Shown piece by piece: positions 54,146 through 64,000 of a stretch of 64,000 nucleotides of DNA. The DNA lies in contig CP092874.1 of the NCBI GenBank assembly GCA_030710605.1, positions 43,396,965 to 43,460,964 of the forward strand, in the 5' to 3' direction. How positions within the stretch are numbered: position 1 is the stretch's first letter; every line of letters starts with the position of its first letter. A model generated the notes under the pieces. That model made no database searches and was not told the origin of the DNA. It saw only the letters and a list, made by a program, of their open reading frames with translations. Made by a program: the position numbers and the translations under genes. Source of the DNA: Cordylochernes scorpioides. Lineage: Eukaryota; Arthropoda; Arachnida; Pseudoscorpiones; Chernetidae.

Positions 54146-55261
54146 CTTCCCCCTCTCCAGAGGTCGTACGTCCTCGTGAGGTACCTCATCAATTCTCTCA
54201 AAATAGGGTTTGAGTCTTGAGACATGGACAATCAATGGGTCTTGGCCAGGATAATCTTTCGGATCAATTAAGTAATTTACGTTAGACAGCTTCTTTAATA
54301 TTCGATATGGGCCAAAATATTTTCTCAATAGTTTTTCCCATTTTCCGATTTTTCTGACTGGTGTCCAAACTGCCACTAAATGTCCCGGTTCATACATTTC
54401 CTTATTGTGTTTTTGTCATAGTTTCTTTGCATTCTTTCCTGAGTCTTCTCTGTGTTGTTAATGACTACCTGTCTCGTCCTTGCAATTTTATCTAAGTAGT
54501 TTTCTATATATTCGTCGTAATCATCCATGTTACTGTCCATTATAATATTCTCGTTGTCTAAGAGGGACATGGGTTCCCTCCCAAACAACAGGAAAAATGG
54601 AGAGTAGCCTGTGGTTTCTTGAATCGTGGTATTATACGCGTGGGTGATAAAAGGGAGGATTTCGTCCCAGTTCTTCTGGACTGTGTTCACATACATGCTG
54701 ATCATATTGATTAAAGTTCTATTTAGCCGCTCCATTAGTCTGGGGGTGGTAGCTCGTTGTGAAGCAATGTTTAACTTTGCACATTTTCATTACCTCCTTC
54801 ATCAAATTGCTAGTGAATTGTGAACCTCTAAGAAATCTTGGGGCCCCGTGACTTAAAATAATATGTTCGATTAAAAATGTAGAGACTTCTTTCACGGTTG
54901 CTTCTGATACTGCCTTTGTTTCAGCATACTTGGTATAATAATCAGTCAACACAATTATCCATTTCCTTCTTCTTCTCGTTGATGGCAAGGGGCCAACAAA
55001 GTCAATTCCGATTCTTTCAAAAGTATAGTTAGTTGAGGGAATAGGTTTTAAAAGTTCAGAAAACAAGTGATTTGAACCTTTCCGACTTTTGCAAAGATGG
55101 CACGTCTTTACAAATTCGGAAACATCTTTCAGCATGGAAGGCCAATAGTATTTATTCTTCAATCGGTAAGTGGTTCTGGCGACCCCCAGATGGCCATTCA
55201 GCATATGGTTGTGGTATTCACTCATGATTTCCTTCCTTCTCTTTTTTGACACTACCAGCAA
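54110..55261 (-). pseudogene. gypsy integrase
   Basis: It starts with the HHCC zinc-binding domain (HNHMLNGHLGVART, CHLCKSRKG). The core includes FERIGIDFVGPLPS and VLTDYYTKYAE, but where D-x-G is expected it reads FLRGSQFTS, so one catalytic Asp is missing. A frameshift between NGAAK and ERLNRTL (near 54725) and another near 54390 precede the C-terminal GPY/F-type domain (RKYFGPYRILKKLS). Would have inserted the DNA copy; nonfunctional now. Confidence 0.85.
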
Positions 55262-55404
55262 CCATGCCCTACCTTCAGGATTTGGATTTTTCTTGTAGAG
55301 ACACCCATTTTCTTCTTTAAAATTATGTGTAATTGAACGCTTGTTTCCACTAAGGTGTTCCTTAATGTTCTCAATAAAATCATCCTTTTCGTCTATTATT
55401 TGAT

Positions 55405-55992
55405 TCAGAAATAGTTTTTCATAATCTTCGTCCCATTCGTTTTCTGGTAAGGGTCCTCTAGATAGACCATCAGCGTCCAGATGTTTTTACCCGATTTGGG
55501 TATAATTTCGAAATTATATTCCTGAATCTTCAGTGCCCTTCGTGCTAATCGGCCGGTCGAATCTTTCAGATTCTTAAGCCAGCATAGTGCATGATGATCA
55601 GTTATGATCTTGAAGTGCCTTCCATTTAGATAGGGTCCTAACTTGGACATTGACCACACAACAGCTAGACATTCTTTTTCGGTAGTCGAATAATTTTTCT
55701 CAGGTTTGCTCAGTGTTCGACTTAAATATGAGATCACCTTTTTTTTATCGCCGAATTTTTGGACTAATGTTGCACCCAGGCCTATGTTAGATGCATCAGT
55801 ATGAATGTAAGTAGCTGCATTCGGATCAAAGTGCCCTAATATTGTGGGATTTATCAATGCTACTTTAAGGGTTTGAAATGCTTTTTCTTGATTTTCTGTC
55901 CAGGTAAAAGGTACATTCTTTTTTATAAGACTGGTTAATGGATCAGCAATTTTCGAAAAACCTTTGATAAATTTTCTATAATATGAGCACAT
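55405..55992 (-). pseudogene. gypsy reverse transcriptase end and RNase H
   Basis: MCSYYRKFIKGFSKIADPL is the reverse-transcriptase connection; [33 protein letters not shown] and ITDHHALCWL are RNase H motifs. It follows the next segment in another frame. Confidence 0.87.
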
Positions 55993-56089
55993 TCCTAAAA
56001 TGATTGAACTTCTTTTATCTTTTTGGGTCGAGGAAAATCTCTAATAGCCTTGATATTATGCTCCGCTGGTTTTATACCATGTTGACTAG

Positions 56090-56911
56090 TTATATGGCCA
56101 AGAATCTCCAGTTCTTCGAAAGCAAATTGGCATTTTTGTTGTCCAATTTTAAATTAGCCTCGCGAAAACATCTTAAAACAGATTCTATTCTTTTGAGATG
56201 TGTTGAAAAATTCGAGCTATATATGATTACGTCATCTAGATAACATAAGCAAATTTGCCATCTAAGATTACAAAGCATATTTTCCATGTTACTCTCAAAT
56301 GTAGCAGGGGCATTGCATAGTCCGAAGGGCATTACGTTGAATTCTTTTAGGCCATGTGCTGTAGTGAAGGCTGTCTTTTCCTTATATTTCTCCTCAACCT
56401 CTACTTGCCAATATTCTGATTTAAGGTCAATTGCTGAAAGGTATTTGGATCCTTGAAGTGTGTCCAATACCTTATCAATTCTGGTAATTGGGTAAACATC
56501 CTTCACTGTCACCTTATTCAATTTTCTGTAGTCAACGCAGAATCTGTACTTACCATCTCGCTTCTTGACCAATATTACGGGGAAGGACCATGGACTCGAG
56601 GATGGTCTAATTATGCCGTCTCTGAGCATTTGATCAATTTGCTCTTTTATGATTTCTCGCTCTTTAACGCTCACCTTATACGGTTTGTGTTTGATCGGTT
56701 TCGCGCCTTCTGTATCGATCCGATGTTTCGCTAAGTTGGATCTTCCTAATCCCGACGAAAACAAACCCGCATACCTTTCCAAAACTTGTTTCAATTGCTC
56801 CTTTTCCTTATATGATAAATTTTCGTTTATCTGAAATTGAGGTTCTTCATGCTCCTTTTGTTCACTTTCTTCGATATGATTCACTTTGGCTTGCTGGCTT
56901 CCAAAGCACAA
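56090..56911 (-). CDS. pol: gypsy reverse transcriptase core
   Basis: 273 codons: [54 protein letters not shown] and the catalytic CLCYLDDVIIYS. In the usual SGY/TGY position it has SEY. The frame ends at NWRFLAI, where a frameshift separates it from the connection domain. Confidence 0.88.
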   Translation of the reverse strand: MCFGSQQAKVNHIEESEQKEHEEPQFQINENLSYKEKEQLKQVLERYAGLFSSGLGRSNLAKHRIDTEGAKPIKHKPYKVSVKEREIIKEQIDQMLRDGIIRPSSSPWSFPVILVKKRDGKYRFCVDYRKLNKVTVKDVYPITRIDKVLDTLQGSKYLSAIDLKSEYWQVEVEEKYKEKTAFTTAHGLKEFNVMPFGLCNAPATFESNMENMLCNLRWQICLCYLDDVIIYSSNFSTHLKRIESVLRCFREANLKLDNKNANLLSKNWRFLAI

Positions 56912-56921
56912 TGTTTGGTTT

Positions 56922-57503
56922 TTAAATATTTTTTAATGGTCGAGGGTAAGGGTTTGTTATCCAGATATATGTTTCCTTATTCGCAACATTTATTAAGCTT
57001 CTCCCTAGTCGAAGTCCATTTGTTTGAAACATATTAAGATTCTCCTCGAATATGTATTCGCCATCCTCTGCTTCTACAAATGCCCTAATCAATTTAATAG
57101 GAAGTTCTGGTATAATGGCATCCTTTGCACTTTTTATTTTCTTCTGTTGATATTTGATTACGTCACGATTTCCTGTCAAGTCATATTTGATTATTTCATG
57201 CTGACAATCAATTTTTGCGTTCATTTTCTTAAGAAAATCTCGTCCAAGTATAAATATTCGCAATAGTGTTCTCATTATCACAAATTGATGCGTAATTGCT
57301 TTGTCATCAAATTTTATATTTAAAACAATATTTCCTACGATGTCTAATTCTTTGCCATCGGGTCCGGAACACATTTTATCAGGGTTTATTATTTCAAGAC
57401 CTGTACTAAGGTCGACCACTGAAAGATCAGCGCCTGTATCAATCAAAGCTTTGCAAATACCGATTCTATCCACAATAATGTTCATTTTATATTTTGGGTC
57501 CAA
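56922..57503 (-). CDS. gypsy aspartic protease
   Basis: Retropepsin-like: catalytic ALIDTGADLSVVD near residue 18 and FILGRDFLKKMNAKID near residue 95. It would cut the Gag/Pol polyprotein. About 100 residues of spacer follow before the reverse-transcriptase frame. Confidence 0.85.
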   Translation of the reverse strand: MDPKYKMNIIVDRIGICKALIDTGADLSVVDLSTGLEIINPDKMCSGPDGKELDIVGNIVLNIKFDDKAITHQFVIMRTLLRIFILGRDFLKKMNAKIDCQHEIIKYDLTGNRDVIKYQQKKIKSAKDAIIPELPIKLIRAFVEAEDGEYIFEENLNMFQTNGLRLGRSLINVANKETYIWITNPYPRPLKNI

Positions 57504-57690
57504 CTTTTCAATTTCATTTATTGGCGACTTGCTTTGATTGACGGACTCAGGCGCGATGCTTAGTTTAAATCTTCCAATGCGGCATATGTATTCCTTGTAG
57601 GGATACTCGAGTGCGTGCTATTACTTACGTCAGCGTAGAGCAGAGGTCTCGACTTCTCAGTTCCATTATCCATTCGGATTTTTCTTCGAC

Positions 57691-58655
57691 CTAGTCTTGT
57701 ATAACTATGGGGTCCTCTTCCACAATTCTTACAAACTTGACTCTGCAATACCGCGCAATGTGTCCTGGCTTGTTACACTTGAAACATATTGGTATCTCTT
57801 CTTCTGTCCTATTCCTGTTTGAATCTGGACTCTTATTGTATGTTTTCCTTGGGTAGACCGGTTTTGGCTCAGGATTGGGAGTGTAAGATCGTCTAGGGGC
57901 AGATACCTGGGGCAGAGGCTTGTTCTGGTAGTACCTAGGAGCGGGGCCTGGGGCTTTGGGGTGTTCTGGTAGTACCTCGGAGCGAGGGCCTGGGGCTTGG
58001 AGGTGTTTTGGTATGATTTTCTGAACGACGGAGCGTTCTTCCATTGCTCTTGATGATGGGGACGAGGGGAGCGTGGTCCATTATATAGAGCTTTTCATTT
58101 TTCTACACGTTCTTGGTAATTATTTTCAAACAAATCCAGCTTTTTACAAATTTCTAGAAGTTCGTTGGTATTTTTAGGAGGGTTTAGGTAGAGGGCAAAA
58201 GAGTATTCTTTCTTTAACCTTCCAATAACCCAATTCATTTTAGTCTCTTCTTCCATTTGGGGGTCGACCTTGTTGCACAGTACAAGGATATCCTCTGCGA
58301 ACCTGATTGCAGGTTCATTCCACTGTTGTATCCTGTTCAGTCTCATCTTCATTTCTTCTTTGTTGGCGTCTGAGGCAAAATCCTCAATTAGGCGGCTCTT
58401 GAAATTTTCCCAGCTGGTGAAACTTATCTTGTGTAGGTTCAGCCAGATTTTGGCTCTACCAATCATATTCATGGCAGCATAATGGGAAATAATGTAGTCT
58501 GACCAATGGTACAGAAAGCCAATTTCTTCAAGAGATTCAATCCATGGGCGAGGGTCTTCTGTTCCATCGTACTTGGGGATGTCTATGCTTGATAGACTCT
58601 TCAACCTTGATTCTCTCCTGTGCCAGGTCTTGCATCTTACAAGAGCTTTTTTCAA
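57691..58655 (-). pseudogene. gag: gypsy Gag, N-terminus replaced by LTR sequence
   Basis: 58655-58095 has a Gag domain (YDGTEDPRPWIESLEEI, SRLIEDFASDANKEEMKMRL). Its first ~22 residues are LTR sequence read as protein, which shows that the true start is deleted. After a frame break, 58044-57691 has a proline-rich stretch and one CCHC knuckle, CFKCNKPGHIARYC. Confidence 0.82.
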
Positions 58656-58817
58656 CCATTCTACAAATTTATATGAGGGAATAATGAGATAACTCTACTT
58701 TAAGTAGCCTCCAGAATTATTTATTTATTTCTCACATCAAAGAGGGCAGTGAAGTCACACAGTGTACCAAAATATAAATGTGATTCTATAATACATATAT
58801 TCTGTTTATAATACATA

Positions 58818-59471
58818 CTAGACGAATGGCCCGGGCAACGCCCGGGTTTTACCCGAGTGCGTATATATTTTAAAAATGTTTTATTTAAAATACTATTTGT
58901 TACAATTATAAATTGGCGCCGTGGATGTCTCTTTTGTGAAACGTCCCGCCCCAAACTGTGTGTGTCTTGAAAATATAAAAATAAAAATGTGAACGGAAAA
59001 ATATGTCCAGGATAGCCTAGTGGTCATGGCATCTGCCCGGTAAGCGGAAGGTCGTGGGTTCGATTCCCATCCCTTGACACTTTTTTTATTTTATCCATTC
59101 TGACCAAAATCTATCCGTGAACTTCACACAGTGAACTTCACAGAGACAGAATAAGGCAATTATATAAGTAGATAATCCAAATTGTGCCTTATCACACACT
59201 ATTTTTTTTATTTGGCCTTATTACCTTGTGTTTATAATCTATGACGTAATGCCGGCGGCGCGCGCCCGTTGGCTGCCGGCGAGCACGTGACCTCCCTGTG
59301 CGCGCGCATCCGTGACAGAACCGGCCCATGACGGTCGTGACTATATATAGGGATAATAATAATAATAATATAATAATGATTATTATTATCATTAGATAAT
59401 GATAATGATCATAATGATGATGCGCGCGCATCCGTGACAGAACCCATGATGGTCGTGACTATATATGTTGA
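58818..59471 (-). mobile_element. Helitron family B carrying a tRNA-Thr-like gene
   Basis: On the minus strand it starts TCAACATATATAGTCACG and ends with hairpin CCCGGGCGTTGCCCGGG, then CCATTCGTCTAG. Comparison with the 3' LTR (ATACATA joined to TATTCTC) fixes both edges and puts it between A and T. A GC-rich block with TGCGCGCGCATCCGTGACAG occurs twice (about 59297-59346 and 59421-59466) around an AAT/ATG microsatellite. No coding capacity. Confidence 0.92.
59006..59078 (+). tRNA. tRNA-Thr-like gene (anticodon GGT), possibly a pseudogene
   Basis: A-box TAGCCTAGTGG and B-box GGTTCGATTCC are perfect, the anticodon stem TCTGC/GCGGA pairs, and a run of seven T follows. The loop CCGGTAA gives anticodon GGT but with C instead of T at position 33, and the acceptor stem has two mismatches. 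It is probably transcribable; charging is doubtful. It lies on the strand opposite to the Helitron. Confidence 0.72.
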
Positions 59472-59600
59472 TATTCTCTTTAATAAAATAAGAAAATATA
59501 AAATATAAATTTGAATTTAAAATATATGAAAAATATTATTACAAATTTTAAAATTAAATAGGTTCATTAGCCATGATGCAACAATATATATATATATATA

Positions 59601-61019
59601 CACTGCGTGACATTGAAAATGGAGCACCAAGAAATAGTGGCCAGAAAGTGATGAAACTCGGCAGACAGAGAGAGACAGGGACGAACAATAAGTGATCTTT
59701 ATTTCAAAATGATAGTCATAATACAGAGCGAGAACGGCGTCGGCTTAGTAGCAAGTAGGACCACCGCGGACGGCGATGCACGCAGCAACACGTCTAGGTA
59801 GAGAGTCAATCAGAGTACGGATGGCGTCATGAGGGATGGCTCTCCATTCCCTCTCAACCATTTGCCACAGTTCTTCTTCTGAACGCGGCTGTGGCAAGGC
59901 ATGCAAACGGCGTCCAATGATGTCCCAGACGTGCTCGATTGGTGAGAGATCAGGAGAGTACGGTGGCCAGGGAAGCATCTGTACATCTTGCAGAGCTTGT
60001 TGGCTAATGCGAGCAGTGTGCGGTCGGGCGTTATCCTGCTGATAAAGAGCATTGGGTACCCCCTGAAGGTAGGGGAGTGTCACCGGTCGCAGCACATCAT
60101 CAACGTATCGTTGAGCCGTCATAGTGCCCTGAATACGAAGTAAAGGTGACCTGGAATCATACGCGATTGCGCCCCAAACCATGATTCCACGTTGTCGCAC
60201 GGTGGGGCGTTCCACAATTGCTGCCGGATTGGACCTTTCTCCACGTCGACGCCACACGCGGACACGGCGACTATCACTGGACAAGCAGAAACGCGACTCA
60301 TCTGAGAACACGACCCTGTGCCATTCCGTCATCCACGTCGATCTAGCCCGGCACCATTCCAAACGTCGGCGCCTATTCGGTGGGGTCAATGGCAGTCTTC
60401 TTAGCGGACGGCATGAGTGCAAGCCATTAGCAACCAATCGACGGGAAATGGTTCTGGTCGAGATGGAATGATCTAGGGTGTCTTGCACATGTTGCAGGAT
60501 GGCGGTACAAGTGGCTTGTGGGGCCGCCACTGCTTGTCGAAGGATACGCCGATCCACACGTGCTGACGTCACTCTGGTTGCACCGACATTCCTATAAATT
60601 GCCACATTTCCTTGTTCCAACCATCTTCTCCACAGTCGGTGCCCTGTGGACGCACCAAGGTGTGTATCAGCTGCGATTTAACGTATGGACCAACCTGCCC
60701 TTTTCAGTCCGATCACCATGCCCCTCGTAAAAGCGTCTGTCTGCTTGAACTGCCTCCGTTTACGATGACCTGGCATTCTCTGTTATTACACGTGTCTTTT
60801 GACACAAGAACAAAATTTCTACAATGATTTTCCTTGAAGAAATAACGACACGAATACTGTCCTTTTTGCAAGTTCCTTCCCTTATATCTTACTCCATGTG
60901 CGCACGAGAGCTGCGCATTTTACATCATTTGCATAACTCGGTTAGGCGCGTCTACCATGAAATTTGCATAATTTTCTGGCCACTATTTTTTGGTGTTCCA
61001 TTTTCAATGTCACGCAGTG
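59601..61019 (-). mobile_element. Tc1-like DNA transposon, nearly intact
   Basis: Long, nearly identical terminal inverted repeats (about 46 bp, starting CACTGCGTGACATTGAAAAT) with TA on both sides. A near-complete transposase lies inside. Inserted in the TA-run next to the gypsy. Confidence 0.93.
59745..60776 (-). CDS. Tc1-family transposase with one in-frame stop
   Basis: The ATG at 60776 opens a 343-residue frame with a paired-type helix-turn-helix (MPGHRKRRQF onward). Codon 33 is TAA (60680-60678), after which the frame is open from residue 34 to the end; the first later Met is at 60620 (codon 53). Catalytic motifs: VVFSDESRF, YQQDNARPHTA and SPDLSPIEHVWD. I count 32 residues between the second Asp and Glu instead of 34. 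The enzyme would cut out and reinsert the element. A single base change separates it from an open gene. Confidence 0.9.
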
Positions 61020-61021
61020 TA

Positions 61022-61560
61022 TGTGTGTTAACAAATAATAGAAAAATAAAAAATAAAAGGTCAGGTGCTGATATTAAAAACAAAGAAGGCATATCCTTAT
61101 CAGGAGCTCATGTGCTTTTCACCATATCAACACCTGGCCCACTTATCTTTTATTTTTTCTATTGTTTTTTCATGTGTTAAGCGTATTAACGCAAATTTGG
61201 CCTTAAATACCCATTTCTTGATTTCTCAAGAAGCCTCTGGGGCCAAAAGTATTTTTGGTCGCAGTTGTTACAGCCTACTCCACGCTGACGAACGCCAACA
61301 GCGCGAAACGCGTTCGTGGATGGCCTTTCTTGATATATCAAGAAATTGGGATGGCCAAATATCACGGAGAAAGTTAAATAAACGTTTAGTTAATTTTTGC
61401 TCCACTAGATGGCGCTCTGCCATCTAAAAAGCACCTGTGCTCGTGGTCAGGAAATGCCTTCTTTATTTTTAATATTGATTTCAACACCTGACCTTTTTAT
61501 CTTTTATTTTTTTCTTTCATTTTTTCATATATATACATATATACATATTCATATTCATAT
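61022..61560 (+). repeat. Hammerhead-ribozyme repeat, unit 7
   Basis: A short inverted piece (61050-61130) followed by a full plus-strand unit (about 61130-61475) with GCGTATTAACGCAAATTTGG, the hammerhead, and GATGGCGCTCTGCCATC. This was one cluster with 52982-53786 before the gypsy and Tc1 inserted. Confidence 0.78.
61279..61320 (+). ncRNA. hammerhead ribozyme, core intact, stem II weakened
   Basis: CUGACGA, GAA, ACGCGU, U and the 6-bp stem I are intact. Stem II begins ACGC instead of GCGC, so its first pair is lost. Confidence 0.75.
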
Positions 61561-61639
61561 AAACAGAAATCAACTAAACATTGATTTAGCCTGTTCCCTG
61601 ATATTTGGCCAACTATTTAGCGTGATCATATACTTTTTC

Positions 61640-62345
61640 AAATGAAACAACTACTATAACTATCTCATTTCGATGGAAAATATTAGGAAGGTCTGACTCA
61701 TTAGTGGTGAATCTTCCCATCATTTTAACCATTCTTATTCAACAGATTGTTCTAATATTGTCTTAGGATGATCTGCCCATATTTTAGATTATGATGGAAC
61801 TCGAGCCGGCCTGAATAGAGAAACGTCATTCAGTCCTAAACGTGCCCTGACACGAAAAAAGACACATAACCTCCCGAATTATTCAATGGACTGAATATTG
61901 AACTTTCTTCAACACAACTAAATTAATGTTTAAAAGAAATATCTCTGGCTCCTTTCTAAGTAAATATCATATTGTCCACATTTTTCACAAATATATTCAC
62001 CAAGAATAATCTAAAGTGCGGCAGATCATCCTAACACAATATTAGAACAGTCTTTTGTTCAATTATCCCATTGTATGATTAAACAAAGCATGGAGGCTAA
62101 ATTCATAAATATAATTTACAATCTTGGTAGGGTTGGAATATAGGTCCTGTCTTGAGGCTCCCATGCATTCCAAGAGGTGGTCTGGTGAGCCCTCTTTGGT
62201 TCTGCAGATGGTGCATTGTGGGAAGGTCTTTACACCATCCTGGAAAAGGAGCGGTCTTGTATGGCCAGTCTGATAGATAAGAATGGTTAAATTCATGGGA
62301 AGATTCATCCCTAATGATTCAGACCTTCCTAATGTTTTCCATCGT
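61640..62345. repeat. Inverted repeat of the foldback family enclosing a LINE remnant
   Basis: About 61669-61735 (TTTCGATGGAAAATATTAGG, CCCATCATTTTAACCATT) and about 62270-62345 are approximate reverse complements. The centre contains the LINE piece below. Confidence 0.7.
62063..62308 (-). pseudogene. LINE C-terminal fragment
   Basis: 81 codons with CTICRTKEGSPDHLLEC, the cysteine/histidine motif after RNase H in LINE ORF2, preceded by LIYQTGHTRPLLFQ. Only this end survives. Confidence 0.65.
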
Positions 62346-62415
62346 AGCTTTTTTACTTCAAAAAAAGTAAAAATATATGGTCACGCAAAATAGTAACTTC
62401 TATACAGAGTAAGTA

Positions 62416-63381
62416 CAGTGGTACCTCGACATACGAGTTTAATTCGTTCCGCAACCTTGCTCGTATCTTGAATTACTCGTATCTCGAAGTAAATTTCCCC
62501 ATACAAAACAATTGAACTACCATTAATCCGTTCCAACCTCCAAAATGTCACCCCAGTTATTTTTGTTACGTGGTTTTAAATAATAAATACGTATCTATAA
62601 ATATCAAATATTTATTGCACAAAAACAAAAAAGAAAATGTAAAGAAATAAATTAGATATCCTCACTGGTTTTTGCCTTTTTCGCTACATTTTTCTCGCTT
62701 TCACCTGTAGGCCGTTTAGAAAAAAACATGTCCAAGGCGGTTTGTTTCTTCCTCCCTCTCAGACTGTTCCGGAAATGAGTTAGGCAAGTGTCATTAAAAA
62801 GGGCAGATGCATGACCTATTGCAACTTTTTCTGGGTGTTTTTTTCCGTGAACTGTGAAACTCTCTCCCACATTCCTAAGATATCCTTTATCTCACTTGTA
62901 GAAATAACCTCCTCCTCTGACTCCTCAAAACCAATGTAACCATCGTAAGGCCCTTAGCCGGCGTTACACTCTTTATCGACTCCTTCCGTTTAAGCACAGA
63001 ACATATCATGGACGTACTACGGCCATACTGCCTCGACAAGTCAACAACTCGAACACTTTGCTCATCTTTTTCTATAATTTCACGTTTTAATTCAATACTC
63101 ATAATATTTTTATTAGCACTTGACTTTTTACAAACTTTCTTCCTATCCATAGTTATAAAAATAAATGAACTAAAACTGTAAATGTAAACGCAACACAAAA
63201 CACAACTTATCACAGCGGAAGCACGCTGCTAACTGATCGTGATGACGCGACTGCGTGTTACTACCGAACCGAACTCGTATCTCGAATTTCGCTCGTGACT
63301 AAAAGCAAAAAATCACTTGCTCGTCGGCTCGTATCTCGAAAAACTCGTATGTTGGGGCGCTCGTATGTCGAGGTACCACTG
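62416..63381 (-). mobile_element. Internally deleted Tigger-like transposon
   Basis: 22-bp perfect terminal repeats CAGTGGTACCTCGACATACG plus AG, TA on both sides, 966 bp. Only the two ends of a transposase gene remain, so it depends on another copy's enzyme. Confidence 0.93.
62652..63150 (-). pseudogene. Tigger-like transposase remnants (N- and C-terminal ends)
   Basis: MDRKKVCKKSSANKNIMSI and VVDLSRQYGRSTSMICSVLK (to about 62940) form the DNA-binding helix-turn-helix. After a frame break, 62870-62652 is the C-terminal tail (HFRNSLRGRKKQTALDMFF, KKAKTSEDI). The catalytic domain is deleted. Confidence 0.8.
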
Positions 63382-63389
63382 TAATAATA

Positions 63390-63670
63390 CCTCATATAAA
63401 TGTGTATTCAAAAATTCGAAACTATTATAGACGCGTATGATTCTTTTTAAAATTAAACAATATATACTACCCTTACTGCCATGGAAAATTAATGGGAGGG
63501 CCTGGCTCATCAGTGGTGAACCCACCCAGCGGTTTCGCCAATTTAATCTACCATACCGCTGTTAGATTGCATTTTTCGATCTTCCTTTTATAGTGATACT
63601 GATGTTAGACTCTAGGAATGGATATTTTAGATGAACTATGGACATAATCTTTGAGGACAGTAGAAATACA
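63390..63670. repeat. Foldback-family unit
   Basis: GACGCGTATGATTC, CCCTTACTGCCATGG, GGCTCATCAGTGGTGAACCC, CCAGCGGTTTCGCC and AGGACAGTAGAAATAC: the same order as at 41390-41690. Confidence 0.78.
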
Positions 63671-64000
63671 TACAATTATAAATATATATTTAATGCTTCG
63701 AGCAATGTGAATTTAAATAAATAAAATATCTGAGCCTGCACGCTAGACATGTGCAAATATGTTCGACGACACTCTTCTCTTAGAACCACAGGTACAATAC
63801 ATGTGTCTACTAATTGTATCACTATGGAACAATAATGAATCAAGTCTAGTTTGATATTTTAAAAGTTTCTTAAATGTTGAATCTATTTACATTATAGTGT
63901 TCTAGGATATTTGTGTGCTCATTAAATCGTTAAATACATATTTATTCAGAAAGCTCATCTATATCAAAATATCATAATTTATTTAGATAGAAATTATGTT
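63671..64000. other. AT-rich window end, no feature
   Basis: No open frame, repeat copy or RNA gene recognised. Confidence 0.5.

Larger units (their letters stand above)
53787..59583 (-). mobile_element. Ty3/gypsy retrotransposon, defective, with Helitron in its LTR
   Basis: 3' LTR at 53787-54145 (TGTTGCACC to GATGCAACA) and 5' LTR ending at 59583. The order on the minus strand is gag, protease, reverse transcriptase, RNase H, integrase, each separated by frame breaks. The 5' LTR lacks its last ~27 bp and joins gag coding directly, so the primer site and leader are deleted. It is inserted in TA-rich sequence of the hammerhead-repeat cluster. Confidence 0.9.
58592..59583 (-). repeat. 5' LTR of gypsy element, split by a Helitron
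   Basis: Two pieces (about 58592-58817 and 59472-59583) align with the 3' LTR; the Helitron fills the rest. The final ~27 bp next to gag are missing. Confidence 0.85.

Overview
This window looks like repeat-rich, AT-rich animal DNA. The transposon mix (Tc1, Tigger, mariner, Helitron, Ty3/gypsy, BEL/Pao, Penelope-like and I/R1-type LINE) fits an arthropod, but the species cannot be fixed from the sequence. I found no convincing host protein-coding gene. Almost every coding-looking stretch is a transposable-element gene, and most are broken by stops, frameshifts or deletions. There is one assembly gap (30928-31026).

Layout. 1-7540: a direct segmental duplication of Helitron material carrying two 32-bp minisatellite arrays, a foldback element and, in the first copy only, a Tigger-like transposon (47-2162). 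7930-9893: three adjoining or nested Helitrons, one carrying a tRNA-Gly gene. 10538-20440: copy 1 of a large non-coding LTR element, filled with a foldback, a composite insertion and a 1.9-kb internally deleted gypsy. 20441-24720: hammerhead-ribozyme repeats, and a Helitron interrupted by a Tc1 element. 25380-27320: an old ~92-bp degenerate satellite. 27469-30927: a gypsy element running into the gap. 31688-37507: a BEL/Pao element lacking its integrase, inside a repeat that also flanks a decayed Penelope-like element (37990-39230). 40100-45950: a LINE whose reverse-transcriptase region has been replaced by a 5'-truncated Penelope-like element. 47511-52981: copy 2 of the large non-coding LTR element, with nearly identical 881-bp LTRs. 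52982-61560: a hammerhead-repeat cluster split by a gypsy (53787-59583, with a tRNA-carrying Helitron in its LTR) and a nearly intact Tc1 (59601-61019). 61560-64000: an inverted repeat with a LINE remnant, an internally deleted Tigger, and a foldback-family unit.

Many insertions can be placed to the base because the window also holds an uninterrupted copy of the target: three Helitrons, the Tigger, the BEL element and the mini-gypsy. The most notable signals are: (i) seven hammerhead-like ribozyme motifs of one family, at least one of them canonical; (ii) a row of five stem-loops with a shared AGCAG loop and differing, still paired stems in the BEL LTR; (iii) two different tRNA genes carried by one Helitron family; (iv) the LINE/Penelope chimera; and (v) the pair of large non-coding LTR elements. 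Orientation and partner of the last remain unknown.
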